Source: Nocardioides baekrokdamisoli
GTDB taxonomy: Bacteria; Actinomycetota; Actinomycetes; Propionibacteriales; Nocardioidaceae
Assembly: GCF_003945325.1 (NCBI RefSeq)
Contig: NZ_AP019307.1
Span: 992,001 to 1,056,000 of the forward strand
Length of the DNA stretch: 64,000 bases
Direction of reading: 5' to 3'
Part shown: positions 8,884 through 18,387 of the stretch, piece by piece
Position numbering within the stretch: the first letter of the stretch is position 1
How the letters are laid out: the number at the start of each line of letters is the position of its first letter
Translations under genes and position numbers: made by a program
The notes under the pieces: generated by a model
The model's database searches: none
The model's input: only the letters and a program-made list of their open reading frames with translations
Told to the model about the DNA's origin: nothing

Positions 8884-9726
8884 GGTGCGCAGCGCATCCG
8901 TGCGTGCGCGTGACCGGAACTTCGGTTGACAGGTGGGGCACCAGAACAGGTTGCGCCCCTCCAGATCGGCGATGCGTACGGCGCTGCCGCAGACATGGCA
9001 CGGCATCTGGGCACGCCGATAGACGTACACCTCGCCGCCGTGATCATCGACGCGCGGATCCCGTCCCATCGCCTCGGGCATGTGCTCCGGACGGACGGTG
9101 TCGATCCGGTTCTTCGCGAAGCCGTCCTGCATGAGGACGACGAGGTCAGCCCACATCGCGTCCCACTGGGACCTGCGCAACGTGGCGCCGGGGCGCATCG
9201 GATCGATGCGGTGACGGAACAGTAGTTCAGCGCGATAGACGTTGCCGATGCCGGCCACCACTGCCTGATCCATCAGCAGCGCGCCGATCGGTTTGGTGCT
9301 CCGGTGGATCCGGGTCCACGCCCGGTCGACGTCAGCGTCCGGTCGAAGTGGGTCGGGTCCGAGCTTGGCGACACAGGCCTCGACCTGGGCGCGGGTCCAC
9401 AGATCACAGGCCGTGGCGCCGCGAAGGTCAGCGAGTCGGCGCTCGTTGGCGAGGCGGAGCCGGACCTGTCCGACGGGTGGTTGGCCGAGGTTGTCGACAA
9501 TGTCGAGCTTGCCGATCAGACCCAGATGAATGTGGATGTACCGCTCATCGGCGAACTCGACGAAGAGTTGCTTGCCCCACGCGTCGGCGCGTTCGACGGA
9601 CTGGCCGTCCAGCTGAGCCGCCTCGGCCTCGAACCGGCCGGTGGGGCTGCTGACCCGAACCGGTCCCCCGCCGAATGCCTGGGTGAGCTGATCGGCAAGA
9701 AAGTGCAGGTGATGCCCCTCGGGCAC
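8881..9726 (-). CDS. Nei/Fpg-family DNA glycosylase-AP lyase
   Basis: A 281-residue base-excision repair enzyme. It begins MPEGHH, where Pro1 (after Met removal) is the Schiff-base nucleophile and Glu2 the partner catalytic residue. The helix-two-turn-helix segment is VVAGIGNVYRAELLFRHRI, and a C-terminal zinc finger has CHVCG and CPTCQ. The pattern favours the endonuclease VIII (Nei) branch, which removes oxidised pyrimidines, over MutM, but substrate choice is inferred. The stop overlaps the -10 region of guaB3. It follows rpiB on the same strand with a 3-base gap. Confidence 0.92.
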   Translation of the reverse strand: MPEGHHLHFLADQLTQAFGGGPVRVSSPTGRFEAEAAQLDGQSVERADAWGKQLFVEFADERYIHIHLGLIGKLDIVDNLGQPPVGQVRLRLANERRLADLRGATACDLWTRAQVEACVAKLGPDPLRPDADVDRAWTRIHRSTKPIGALLMDQAVVAGIGNVYRAELLFRHRIDPMRPGATLRRSQWDAMWADLVVLMQDGFAKNRIDTVRPEHMPEAMGRDPRVDDHGGEVYVYRRAQMPCHVCGSAVRIADLEGRNLFWCPTCQPKFRSRARTDALRT

Positions 9727-9729
9727 GTC

Positions 9730-10251
9730 TCAGTCCTGGTCCTCGGCCGGACCGAGGCCCTTCGCCGACTCGGGCAGCGCGGGGCGTACGCCGTCCTTGT
9801 CGTACGCGGTGAGTTGATCAATGCGGCGTACGTGCCGCTCGTCGTTGCTGAACGGCTCGCTGAGGAAGACCTCGACGAAGCGCGTCATGTCCTCAAGGGC
9901 GTGCATCCGACCGCCCACGGCGACGACCTGCGCGTTGTTGTGATCGCGGGCGAGCTTGGCGGTCTCGTCGCTCCACACCAGCGCGGCGCGGATGCCCTCG
10001 ACCTTGTTGGCCGCCATCTGTTCGCCGTTGCCGGAGCCACCGATGACGACACCGAGGCTGTCTGCGATCCCCGCCGCGCGATCCCGGGCGACACCCTCGG
10101 CCGCGCGGATGCAGAACACCGGGTAGTCATCCAGCGCGTCGTAGACGAACGGGCCGTGGTCGACGACCTCGTACTCGAGCTCCGTCAGGCGAGCGATGAG
10201 GTGGCTCTTGAGGTTCAGGCCGGCGTGATCGCAACCGAGGTGTACGCGCAT
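9730..10251 (-). CDS. rpiB: Ribose-5-phosphate isomerase B
   Basis: A 173-residue RpiB/LacAB-family isomerase interconverting ribose-5-phosphate and ribulose-5-phosphate. It has the start MRVHLGCDHAG, the GSGNGEQMAANK active-site loop and the HNNAQVVAVGGR segment. The nei-type gene begins 3 bases after it, so they likely form an operon. The three-unit palindromic array at 10313-10398 lies 60-150 bases upstream of its start and could affect its expression. Confidence 0.96.
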   Translation of the reverse strand: MRVHLGCDHAGLNLKSHLIARLTELEYEVVDHGPFVYDALDDYPVFCIRAAEGVARDRAAGIADSLGVVIGGSGNGEQMAANKVEGIRAALVWSDETAKLARDHNNAQVVAVGGRMHALEDMTRFVEVFLSEPFSNDERHVRRIDQLTAYDKDGVRPALPESAKGLGPAEDQD

Positions 10252-10312
10252 GAGTTCAGTCTCTCATCGCGCTGATGGTGCAACCGAGGCACGTCCAAGG
10301 ACCACCCGCCGA

Positions 10313-10398
10313 ATCTTCCGAACGTTCGGACGGCTCAGGCGGACTCCTTCCGAACGTTCGGACGGCTCACGCGCACTCCTTCCGAACGTTCGGAAGAT
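10313..10398. repeat. REPIN-like palindrome array B, copy 1 (three units)
   Basis: The 14-base palindrome TCCGAACGTTCGGA occurs at 10317, 10349 and 10381, exactly 32 bases apart. The 18-base spacers are near-identical (CGGCTCAGGCGGACTCCT and CGGCTCACGCGCACTCCT). The outermost units extend to ATCTTCC... and ...GGAAGAT, so the whole array is itself an inverted repeat. A two-unit copy with the same 32-base period lies at 39173-39230. The third unit is inside the 3' end of the upstream TetR gene. Confidence 0.85.
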
Positions 10399-10873
10399 CC
10401 AGGAGGGACACCCCCAGATCCCACGATCCGATGACGTCCCGATGGATCAGCGTCACCTCCGCCGCATCTGGGAAGGAGCCGGTGCGCCAGAACAGGGCGT
10501 CCCGCAGCACCTCCCGCTCCGCCTGATGCACCGCCCTGACACCAATCTCCATGCCCTCACAGGTCCGCGCCCAACCGATCCACATCGAGCGCACTCGCAC
10601 GCCGTCGCTCGCCGCGGTCTCTGGCGCAGCCACGGCCTCGAGGTCTCCGTCCGCGGCTATCCGACTCAGCCAATCCCGGTGTCGCCTCGCGAACTCGATC
10701 CCACACCGGCGAAGCATCTCGTCCTTGGAGCCGAACCAGCTGGCAACCGTCGAATGCGTCGCATTGGCCTCACGGGCGATGGCGCGAAAACTCGGCGCCG
10801 GCAGCCCTCGTCGGAGCACGATCGTCTCGATCGCGCGGCCCACCATGTCTGCCTCAAGGTCGTTCGGGAACAT
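10367..10873 (-). CDS. TetR/AcrR-type transcriptional regulator, short
   Basis: A 168-residue protein, somewhat short for TetR (usually about 190-220). Residues 10-60 form the HTH: SFRAIAREANATHSTVASWFGSKDEM, close to the family pattern of a recognition helix followed by W/Y-F-x-K-x. The rest is a helical ligand domain without recognisable specificity. The final residues LLDLPNVRKECA are encoded by one unit of palindromic array B, so the element has supplied the C-terminus. The minus-strand ATG at 10873 gives MFPNDLEADMV. No target gene is evident; rpiB is the next gene downstream. Confidence 0.8.
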   Translation of the reverse strand: MFPNDLEADMVGRAIETIVLRRGLPAPSFRAIAREANATHSTVASWFGSKDEMLRRCGIEFARRHRDWLSRIAADGDLEAVAAPETAASDGVRVRSMWIGWARTCEGMEIGVRAVHQAEREVLRDALFWRTGSFPDAAEVTLIHRDVIGSWDLGVSLLDLPNVRKECA

Positions 10874-10903
10874 GTCTGAACTCCAGCACCCGCCACCGAC
10901 ATT

Positions 10904-11497
10904 TCAGACCGTGCGCAGCGCCTCAGCAAGGGCGCGGAGCGCGTGGCCCCGGTGAGAGATCGCGTCCTTCTCTGCCGGCGTGAGTTCCGCAGACGTACGC
11001 CCCGGCGCCTCTGCAGGCTCGAACATCGGGTCGTAGCCGAAACCGCCCTCGCCGGTGATCGCGCGACGAATCGTTCCGCGCATCTCGCCACTGACGACGA
11101 TCTCACGATCGCTGTCGACGTACGCGATGGCACAGGCGAACCCAGCACCTCGTCGCTCGTCGGCGACATCCTCGAGCTGCGCCAGGACGAGAGCGTTGTT
11201 CCGAGTATCCGACCGCGGCGGTCCGGCCCAGCGTGCCGACAGCACACCCGGCATGCCGTTGAGCGCATCGACACAGAGCCCCGAGTCGTCCGCGACCGTC
11301 GGGAGACCGGTCGCCGCGAACCCGGCTCGCGCCTTGATGAGGGCGTTGTCCGCGAACGTCGAGCCGTCCTCCACCGGTTCGGCGTAGGTGGCGACGTCGT
11401 CCAGGCCGACCACGTCGAGCCCGGGCAGCAAAGGCCCGAGGATGCGGTTCAGTTCCCCGATCTTCTTCGCGTTGCGCGAGGCCAGATGGAGCCTCAC
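10904..11497 (-). CDS. rdgB: XTP/dITP diphosphatase (RdgB/HAM1)
   Basis: A 197-residue house-cleaning nucleotide pyrophosphatase that removes ITP, dITP and XTP. Family motifs are visible: the N-terminal LASRNAKKIGEL phosphate-binding segment, TVADDSGLCVDAL, GGFGYDPMF and the C-terminal EKDAISHRGHAL. It follows rph with a 13-base gap, the same pairing as Rv1340-Rv1341 in M. tuberculosis. Confidence 0.96.
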   Translation of the reverse strand: MRLHLASRNAKKIGELNRILGPLLPGLDVVGLDDVATYAEPVEDGSTFADNALIKARAGFAATGLPTVADDSGLCVDALNGMPGVLSARWAGPPRSDTRNNALVLAQLEDVADERRGAGFACAIAYVDSDREIVVSGEMRGTIRRAITGEGGFGYDPMFEPAEAPGRTSAELTPAEKDAISHRGHALRALAEALRTV

Positions 11498-11510
11498 CGG
11501 CGCATGTCCG

Positions 11511-12215
11511 TCATGACCGGAGCGCGTCCATCTGGATCCGGGTCAGATCGGCACAACCCTTCTCCCCCAGAGCCAGCAGCGCGTCCAACTCGGTCCGCGA
11601 GAAGGCCGCACGCTCAGCGGTGCCCTGCACCTCCACAAAGGCACCAGCGCCGGTCATCACGATGTTCATGTCCGTCTCGGCGCGTACGTCCTCCTCGTAG
11701 GGGAGGTCGAGGCGTGGCAGGCTGTCGATGATGCCGACGGAGACGGCGGCGACCGATCCGGTGAGCGCGTTCGGGACCCCAAGGGCAGCGACCGCATCCG
11801 CAAGTGCGACGTACGCACCCGTGATCGCGGCGGTGCGGGTGCCGCCATCGGCCTGCAGGACGTCGCAATCGATCTGGATAGTGTTCTCGCCGAGAGCCTT
11901 CTCGTCGATGATGCCGCGCAGCGACCGTCCGATCAGTCGGGAGATCTCGTGCGTACGCCCTCCGATGCGACCCTTGACGGACTCGCGGTCGTTGCGGGTG
12001 TTGGTCGCCGCCGGCAGCATCGCGTATTCAGCCGTGACCCAGCCGAGCCCCGAGCCTGCACGCCAGCGCGGGACACCGGTGGAGGCGGATGCGGCACACA
12101 GCACCTTGGTCCGGCCGAACTCCACCAACACCGAGCCGGGCACGTGATCGAGCCAGTGGCGGGTGATCTTGATCTGTCGGAGTTCGTCGTCGGCACGGCC
12201 GTCTGCGCGGGTCAT
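11511..12215 (-). CDS. rph: Ribonuclease PH
   Basis: A 234-residue phosphorolytic 3'-5' exoribonuclease that trims tRNA 3' ends. It begins [13 protein letters not shown], and has [14 protein letters not shown], the [18 protein letters not shown] phosphate-binding region and [14 protein letters not shown]. The ATG lies 6 bases after a TAGGGT hexamer, indicating a leaderless start and so possibly its own promoter within the larger minus-strand series. Confidence 0.97.
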   Translation of the reverse strand: MTRADGRADDELRQIKITRHWLDHVPGSVLVEFGRTKVLCAASASTGVPRWRAGSGLGWVTAEYAMLPAATNTRNDRESVKGRIGGRTHEISRLIGRSLRGIIDEKALGENTIQIDCDVLQADGGTRTAAITGAYVALADAVAALGVPNALTGSVAAVSVGIIDSLPRLDLPYEEDVRAETDMNIVMTGAGAFVEVQGTAERAAFSRTELDALLALGEKGCADLTRIQMDALRS

Positions 12216-12221
12216 GAGGCA

Positions 12222-12227
12222 ACCCTA
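12222..12227 (-). promoter_or_regulatory. rph -10 element, leaderless start
   Basis: Minus-strand TAGGGT, 6 bases, then the rph ATG at 12213-12215. It lies in the 52-base gap after the metallo-hydrolase stop at 12268. Confidence 0.5.
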
Positions 12228-12267
12228 GGGGCTGGCACCGACACAGCTGTGACCGCGGATCGAATGC

Positions 12268-13023
12268 CTAGATCCTGTACGTGGCGCCGGCCTCAGCCAC
12301 GTGGATCGGCCCCTTGAACGGACCGGAGTGTGCGTCGGCGATGATCCGCTCGTGGTCGTGCCAGGCCGGCATGTGAGTCAGCACGAGTCGCTTCGCGCCC
12401 GCCTCATGGGCCAGCGCCGCGGCCTCGAGACCGGTGAGATGCAACGCGGGCGGGTTGTCGACCCCTTCGAGGAACGACGCCTCGGCGAGCAGGAGATCGG
12501 CCTGCGAAGCGATCTCGTTCAGCACCGGTGTGACACCCGAGTCGCCTGTGTACGCCAGGACCTTGTCGCCGACCGTGATCCGCATCGCGTACGCGGTCAC
12601 GGGATGCTCGACCTCACGGGCCTCAATGGTGAACGGACCGATGTGCACGGGCCCCTCGAAGCGGTGGAACTCGAACTCCTCGGTCATCCCGCCCTTGGGG
12701 AGGTCGTACGCCTTGGAGAGCCGCCGCTCGCTCCCGCGCGGACCCCAGACGGGCAACTGCGGCTGCGGACCGGTCGGGTGGTACTTGCGCAGGACGTAGT
12801 AGGACGTCATGTCGATGCAGTGGTCGGCATGCAGGTGCGACAGGAACACGGCGTCGATCTCGAGCGGGTCGACGTATCTGTGCAGAGCCCCGAGGGCTCC
12901 GTTGCCCATGTCGAGGATGATCGACCAGGTCCGGCCCTCGAACTCGTCCTGGACGAGGTAGCAGGACGCTGGGGACTCCGGCCCCGGGTAGGAACCGGCG
13001 CACCCGACGATGGTGAGCTTCAT
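12268..13023 (-). CDS. Metallo-beta-lactamase-fold hydrolase, Rv1339-like cyclic nucleotide phosphodiesterase
   Basis: A 251-residue MBL-fold protein with the zinc motif HLHADH (His63, His65, Asp67, His68). Further ligands are likely in HPVTAY, YTGDSG and [10 protein letters not shown]. Length, sequence and its place between murI and rph match Rv1339 of M. tuberculosis, described as an atypical class II phosphodiesterase acting on cAMP. That activity is inferred here by homology and synteny. Its start overlaps the murI stop (ATGA), so it is translationally coupled to murI. A cyclase-domain protein and a cNMP-binding protein are encoded elsewhere in the window. Confidence 0.88.
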   Translation of the reverse strand: MKLTIVGCAGSYPGPESPASCYLVQDEFEGRTWSIILDMGNGALGALHRYVDPLEIDAVFLSHLHADHCIDMTSYYVLRKYHPTGPQPQLPVWGPRGSERRLSKAYDLPKGGMTEEFEFHRFEGPVHIGPFTIEAREVEHPVTAYAMRITVGDKVLAYTGDSGVTPVLNEIASQADLLLAEASFLEGVDNPPALHLTGLEAAALAHEAGAKRLVLTHMPAWHDHERIIADAHSGPFKGPIHVAEAGATYRI

Positions 13024-13820
13024 GCCAACCCTCCGACGTACTGCTGAGCACCGACAAGTTCTGGCCCGAGGAACCGTCGTCCGATGGACTCGAATTCCTG
13101 CGGGTCACCGGTGGTGAGGAACTGATGGATCGGCACACCGCTCGGCCGCATCAAGTTACTCCCCGCCAACATCTTGTACACGTCTTTTGCGCATTCTTCG
13201 GCGCTCGACACGAGGGTGACGCCGTCACCCATGACGTACGAGATCACGCCGGTGAGCAGCGGGTAGTGGGTGCAGCCGAGGATCAGGGTGTCGACACCGG
13301 CAAGCGGATCGAGGTACTCATGCGCTGCCGCCAGCAAGTCGTCGCCACCCGTGATCCCGGCCTCGACGAATTCCACGAACCGTGGACATGCCTGCGTCTC
13401 CAACACGATCTGCGGGGCAGCGGCAAAGGCGTCGTCGTACGCCTCCGACTCGGCCGTCGCGCGGGTGCAGATGACCCCGATCCGACCGGTCTTGGTCGCG
13501 GCGACCGCGCGGCGCGTGGCGGGCAGGATGACCTCGATCACCGGGACGTCATAGCGTTCGCGGGCGTCGCGCAGCATCGCTGCGCTGGCGCTGTTGCAGG
13601 CGATCACCAAGGCTTTGACACCGCGGTCCACGAGCATGTCGAGGCACTCGAGTGCGTACTCACGCACCTCGGCGATCGGCTTCGGACCGTACGGTGCTCG
13701 AGCAGTGTCACCGACGTACACGATCGACTCGTGGGGCAGCTGGTCGATGATCGATCGTGCGACCGTGAGCCCACCGAATCCGGAATCGAAGACTCCGATC
13801 GGGGCATCCACGTCAAGCAC
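13020..13820 (-). CDS. murI: Glutamate racemase
   Basis: Makes D-glutamate for peptidoglycan. The enzyme has the [15 protein letters not shown] start, the two catalytic cysteine motifs (ACNSASA and GCTHYPLL) and YGPK. A GTG at 13818-13820 gives a 266-residue protein; a second GTG at 13809-13811 is a reasonable alternative. Longer upstream reading in this frame runs into palindromic element C and then the wrong frame of cysM, so it is not part of the gene. It is coupled to the Rv1339-like gene. In M. tuberculosis a rhomboid protease gene separates cysM and murI; here element C sits instead. Confidence 0.95.
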   Translation of the reverse strand: MLDVDAPIGVFDSGFGGLTVARSIIDQLPHESIVYVGDTARAPYGPKPIAEVREYALECLDMLVDRGVKALVIACNSASAAMLRDARERYDVPVIEVILPATRRAVAATKTGRIGVICTRATAESEAYDDAFAAAPQIVLETQACPRFVEFVEAGITGGDDLLAAAHEYLDPLAGVDTLILGCTHYPLLTGVISYVMGDGVTLVSSAEECAKDVYKMLAGSNLMRPSGVPIHQFLTTGDPQEFESIGRRFLGPELVGAQQYVGGLA

Positions 13821-13844
13821 GAGTCTGGAGTCTAGAGGGAAAGC

Positions 13845-13950
13845 CGAACCGTCACTTTTTCGCCTCGAACCGTCACATTCGGCGACCCAAACCTGGCCGG
13901 AAAAACGGCAGCGCCCAATCTGACGGTTCGAGGCGAAAAGTGACGGTTCG
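13845..13950. repeat. Palindromic element C (possible cysM terminator)
   Basis: Arms of 31 and 30 bases (13845-13875 and 13921-13950) are reverse complements apart from one extra T, separated by 45 bases. Each arm contains the decamer CGAACCGTCA, or its complement, twice around a TTTTTCGCC core. It lies directly between the cysM stop (13952) and the murI start on the minus strand. I found no second copy. It looks like a strong terminator or an inserted palindromic element. Confidence 0.75.
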
Positions 13951-13951
13951 A

Positions 13952-15230
<1,279 letters not shown>

Positions 15231-15247
15231 GATGTTCTCCTCAGATC

Positions 15248-15685
15248 TCAGACTGCCGGGTCCAACGTCGGAACTACCGAGATTTCTTCCTCGGTGACCG
15301 TGCCGTCCACGATCCGGTAGGAGCGAAACTCTACCGGTCCGCTGTCATTTCCATGCTCTCGCGTCGACACCAGGACGTAGTGGGCGTTCGGCTCGTTGGC
15401 CAAACCGATGTCGGTCCGGCTCGGGTACGCCTCCGTCGCGGTGTGCGAGTGATAGACGATCACCGGCTCCTCGTCGTTGGCCCACAGGTCCTTGTAGAGC
15501 TGCAGCAACTCGGTGGAATCGAACTCGTAGAAGGTCGGCGAACCGGCCGCGTTCACCATCTCGATGAAGCGCTCCGGGCGATCCGTGCCCTCAGGCCCGG
15601 CCACGATCCCGCACGCCTCGTCGGGATGGTCCCGCTTGGCATGGCCGACGATGGCGTCGTAGGTGGCCTGGTCGATCGTCAACAC
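15248..15685 (-). CDS. mec: Mec, JAMM/MPN+ metalloprotease of the CysO pathway
   Basis: A 145-residue M67-family zinc peptidase. The JAMM residues are present: Glu23 (PDEACG), His79 and His81 (YHSHT), and Asp92 (PSRTD). In M. tuberculosis Mec hydrolyses the CysO-cysteine adduct to release cysteine. Because CysO here ends GGAR, Mec may also act as a maturation protease, as described for the QbsE/QbsD pair (inference). GTG start, 6 bases after TAGGCT, so leaderless. cysO follows after a 17-base gap. Confidence 0.95.
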   Translation of the reverse strand: MLTIDQATYDAIVGHAKRDHPDEACGIVAGPEGTDRPERFIEMVNAAGSPTFYEFDSTELLQLYKDLWANDEEPVIVYHSHTATEAYPSRTDIGLANEPNAHYVLVSTREHGNDSGPVEFRSYRIVDGTVTEEEISVVPTLDPAV

Positions 15686-15691
15686 GCATCA

Positions 15692-15697
15692 AGCCTA
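15692..15697 (-). promoter_or_regulatory. mec -10 element, leaderless start
   Basis: Minus-strand TAGGCT, 6 bases, then the GTG of mec. It lies in the 43-base gap after the DUF2017 stop and probably drives mec-cysO-cysM. Confidence 0.45.
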
Positions 15698-15728
15698 AGC
15701 GGGGCCGACCGGGGTGACCGACCCGATC

Positions 15729-16361
15729 TCACGCGTGGGAGACGGCCTTGGACAGGGACTCGACCAAGGTTTCCTGGAGGAATCCGGTCCAGTGGTAGAT
15801 GGCGTACACCTGCCGGGCCGGGTCCTCCTCAGGAAGCTCGATCCAGCGGTCCTCGTCGTCGTCCTCCACCCCCAGCCGGGTGGCGAGCGCGAGTCGGATG
15901 TCGGTCAACGAGGTCATCCACGCGGTGGCGGCGCCGCGGTCGAGTTCGACGTCGATCGTGATGTCGTCGTCCGGCTCGTCCGGCAACCCGGCGTCGTCGA
16001 GAGCGTCGACAATGGCGGAGGCGTTCGCGACCTTGCGGTTGCGCAGCGCGGACTCGGTGAATCGACGGAACTCCCCCGCGGACTCCTCATCATCGAGGTA
16101 GGCGTCGGGGAACAGCCGAGCCAGCACTGGATCCTCGGGAGCCGTGGTCGGGCCGTGGAAGTCGAACATCGCCTCGAACGGATCGCTCGGCTCGGCGGGC
16201 AGCGCCGACTCGCTGCGCAGCAGTTCAACCATCTGGCCGGCCAGGGAACGCAACAGGTCCGCCTCGAAACCCGCGAACGTACCAATCACCTGGCGGCTGC
16301 GCCGGTGATAGGTGAACCCCGGCTGGGAGCTTCGGCCACCTGCGGCAGCGAATCCGCTCAC
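15729..16361 (-). CDS. DUF2017 family protein
   Basis: A 210-residue actinobacterial protein of unknown function, normally located beside clpS (Rv1331-Rv1332 in M. tuberculosis). The GTG start overlaps the clpS stop as GTGA and gives MSGFAAAGGRSS. Visible features are an acidic middle region (DDDITIDVELDRG) and a conserved-looking C-terminal stretch beginning IYHWTGFLQETLV. No catalytic motif is apparent. Translational coupling to clpS suggests a role linked to the Clp adaptor, which is inference only. Confidence 0.85.
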   Translation of the reverse strand: MSGFAAAGGRSSQPGFTYHRRSRQVIGTFAGFEADLLRSLAGQMVELLRSESALPAEPSDPFEAMFDFHGPTTAPEDPVLARLFPDAYLDDEESAGEFRRFTESALRNRKVANASAIVDALDDAGLPDEPDDDITIDVELDRGAATAWMTSLTDIRLALATRLGVEDDDEDRWIELPEEDPARQVYAIYHWTGFLQETLVESLSKAVSHA

Positions 16362-16645
16362 GTCTGCTTCTCCAACGTCGCCCACAGCCCGAATTCGTGC
16401 ATTGCCTGGACGTCGCGCTCCATCGCCTCGCGGGTGCCGTTGCTGACCGTGCTGCGGCCGTCCCGGTGCACCTCCATCATCAACTTCTCGGCGCGCTTCT
16501 TCGGGTAGCCGAAGTACTGCTGGAAGACGAACGTCACGTACGACATCAGGTTCACCGGGTCGTTCCAGACGATGGTGATCCACGGTGTGTCGGAGACGAC
16601 GAGGTCCTCGGTACGTGGATCGTCCAGCTCGATGGGAGCGGTCAT
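16358..16645 (-). CDS. clpS: ClpS, N-end rule adaptor of ClpAP/ClpCP
   Basis: A 95-residue adaptor that binds N-degron substrates and delivers them to the Clp protease. Diagnostic segments are VWNDPVNLMSYV, the FGYPKKRAEKLM helix and VHRDGRSTV. The ATG at 16645 gives MTAPIELDD; an upstream in-frame start at 16693 would run into the divergent marR promoter. A CAGGCT hexamer 6 bases upstream suggests a leaderless start. Confidence 0.95.
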   Translation of the reverse strand: MTAPIELDDPRTEDLVVSDTPWITIVWNDPVNLMSYVTFVFQQYFGYPKKRAEKLMMEVHRDGRSTVSNGTREAMERDVQAMHEFGLWATLEKQT

Positions 16646-16694
16646 GGGACAAGCCTGCCACGCCGTGGCGAGAAGTCTGGCGGCGTGGTCCACC

Positions 16695-16724
16695 TTGACA
16701 TTACATAGGTTTCCTATGTTATTT
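16695..16724 (+). promoter_or_regulatory. marR-MFS promoter with MarR operator
   Basis: A consensus -35 TTGACA (16695-16700) is followed by a perfect inverted repeat ACATAGG-TTT-CCTATGT at 16703-16719 that fills the spacer and overlaps the likely -10 (TTATTT, 16719-16724, or TATGTT). A MarR dimer bound here would block RNA polymerase, so the operator is almost certainly autoregulatory. The first marR codon at 16732 is within about 8 bases of the -10. Confidence 0.8.
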
Positions 16725-16731
16725 TGGAGCC

Positions 16732-17133
16732 ATGCCCCAGCCAGCCACCGAGATCGTGATGTACGCCGCGCGGCTCATCCGACAGGTACGACGCGAACTC
16801 GATCTTCCTGCCTACATCCGGGTGCTCTCACTGCTCGATGAGCTCGGACCGACCGGGATCTCGCAGCTCGCCACCGCCGACAACTGTGCCCAACCGACGA
16901 TGTCCGCGCAGATCCGCCAGATCGAACTCGACGGGTACGTCAGCCGCCGCCCGCACCCCGATGATGCCCGGAGTTCGCTGATCGAGCTCACCGCCGCGGG
17001 GCGTACCGAACTGGCAACCATGCGGACAGCGCTCGGGGCTGCCGCGGCAGCACGCCTCGGTGACTGCACCCCCGCCGAGGTGGCCACCACGATCCACGTG
17101 CTTCGCACCTTGACCTCGGAGGTCTCTGAATGA
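16732..17133 (+). CDS. MarR-family transcriptional regulator
   Basis: A 133-residue winged-helix repressor. Residues 30-95 show the MarR fold: LSLLDELGPTGISQLA, the recognition region QPTMSAQIRQIELDGYV, and the wing RRPHPDDARSSLIELT. A GGAG sits 2 bases before the ATG, and the leader is very short. It overlaps the downstream MFS gene as ATGA and sits behind a palindromic operator, the usual layout of a drug-responsive repressor and its efflux pump. The inducer is unknown. Confidence 0.93.
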   Translation: MPQPATEIVMYAARLIRQVRRELDLPAYIRVLSLLDELGPTGISQLATADNCAQPTMSAQIRQIELDGYVSRRPHPDDARSSLIELTAAGRTELATMRTALGAAAAARLGDCTPAEVATTIHVLRTLTSEVSE

Positions 17134-18329
17134 GTCTGTTGAAGCAACCGCGCGCCGTGTGGGCGGTGGCATTCGCCTGCGTCATCGCCTTCATGGGCAT
17201 CGGCCTGGTGGACCCGATCCTCAAGTCGATCGCCGCCAAGCTCGGCGCCTCGCCGAGCCAGGTCAGCCTGTTGTTCACCAGCTACATGGCGGTCATGGGC
17301 GTCGCGATGCTCATCACCGGCTGGGTCTCGAGCCGGATCGGTCCGAAGAAGACACTGCTCATCGGACTGCTGCTCATCATCATCTCGGCGGCGCTCGCTG
17401 GCAGCTCCAGCACGGTGGGTGCCGTGATCGGCTTCCGCGCCGGCTGGGGTCTGGGCAATGCCCTCTTCATCGCCACCGCACTGGCCACCATCGTGGCCGC
17501 GTCGTCAGGCGGCGTCGGCAACGCGATCATCCTGTTCGAGGCAGCCCTGGGCCTCGGCATCGCCTCCGGGCCGCTGGTCGGCGGCCTGCTCGGTCAGCAG
17601 TCCTGGCGCGCACCGTTCTTCGGCGTCTCGGTGCTGATGGCGATCGCCCTGGTGGCCACGTTCTTCCTGCTGCCAGCGACACCCGCGCCGGCACGGCGTA
17701 CGTCCCTCTCCGAGCCCCTCAAGGCCCTACGCCACCCGGGTCTGGCTCTGCTCGCGGTCGTGGCGGTCTTCTACAACCTCGGCTTCTTCACGCTCCTGGC
17801 CGCAGGCCCGTTCGCCCTGCCGACGTACGGCGTGATGCAAATCGGCTGGACCTTCTTCGGCTGGGGGCTACTGCTGGCCGTCGCATCCGTCTGGGTCGCA
17901 CCTGCGCTGCAGCGCCGCTTCGGAACAGTGCCGGTCCTGATGGCCGCCCTCGGGCTGTTCGCTCTCGATCTGCTGATCATGGCCATCGGAGCCGACAACG
18001 AGACAACTGTGACGGCGGGCATCGTCGTTGCCGGAGCGTTCCTGGGTGTGACCAACACGCTCGTGACCGAGGCGGTGATGCATGCAGCACCCGTCGAGCG
18101 CCCGGTCGCCTCGGCTGCGTACTCGTTCGTTCGCTTCTCCGGCGGCGCCGCCGGTCCGTACATCGCCGGCAAGCTGCTGCAGCACGACGGTGTCAACGCA
18201 CCGTTCTACTTCGGCGCGATCGCCGTCGCGCTCGGTACCGTCGCGCTCGCCTTCGGCGGCGGGCTGCTCAAGCAGACACCGGTCGAGACCGGCGAGCAGC
18301 TGCTTGAGGACGTCCTCGTCGCCGACTGA
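17130..18329 (+). CDS. MFS efflux transporter, DHA1 type
   Basis: A 399-residue membrane protein with about 12 predicted transmembrane helices. The SSRIGPKKTLLIG loop between helices 2 and 3 is the MFS motif A equivalent, and GLGIASGPLVGGLLG near residue 150 matches the antiporter motif C of drug-proton exchangers. It is translationally coupled to marR, so it is likely the regulated pump. A 20-bp hairpin follows the stop. Confidence 0.92.
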   Translation: MSLLKQPRAVWAVAFACVIAFMGIGLVDPILKSIAAKLGASPSQVSLLFTSYMAVMGVAMLITGWVSSRIGPKKTLLIGLLLIIISAALAGSSSTVGAVIGFRAGWGLGNALFIATALATIVAASSGGVGNAIILFEAALGLGIASGPLVGGLLGQQSWRAPFFGVSVLMAIALVATFFLLPATPAPARRTSLSEPLKALRHPGLALLAVVAVFYNLGFFTLLAAGPFALPTYGVMQIGWTFFGWGLLLAVASVWVAPALQRRFGTVPVLMAALGLFALDLLIMAIGADNETTVTAGIVVAGAFLGVTNTLVTEAVMHAAPVERPVASAAYSFVRFSGGAAGPYIAGKLLQHDGVNAPFYFGAIAVALGTVALAFGGGLLKQTPVETGEQLLEDVLVAD

Positions 18330-18333
18330 CCCG

Positions 18334-18387
18334 CCGCCTTGTGCGCATCAGCGGGGGCCATGGCGCTCGCTGGTGCGCACGAGGCGG
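18334..18387. terminator. Bidirectional terminator between MFS and helicase genes
   Basis: A 20-base stem (18334-18353 with 18368-18387), perfect except for two G-U wobble positions, has a 14-base loop. It fills the gap between two converging genes. No T-tract follows on either strand. Confidence 0.75.

Noticed and set aside
10317..10394. LexA/SOS boxes (GAAC...GTTC)
   Set aside because: The palindrome has no 4-base spacer between the GAAC and GTTC half-sites, unlike the actinobacterial SOS box, and the flanking genes are not SOS genes.
10313..10398. CRISPR-like regular repeats
   Set aside because: The repeat unit is a 14-base palindrome, spacers are nearly identical to each other rather than unique, and there are only three units and no cas genes.
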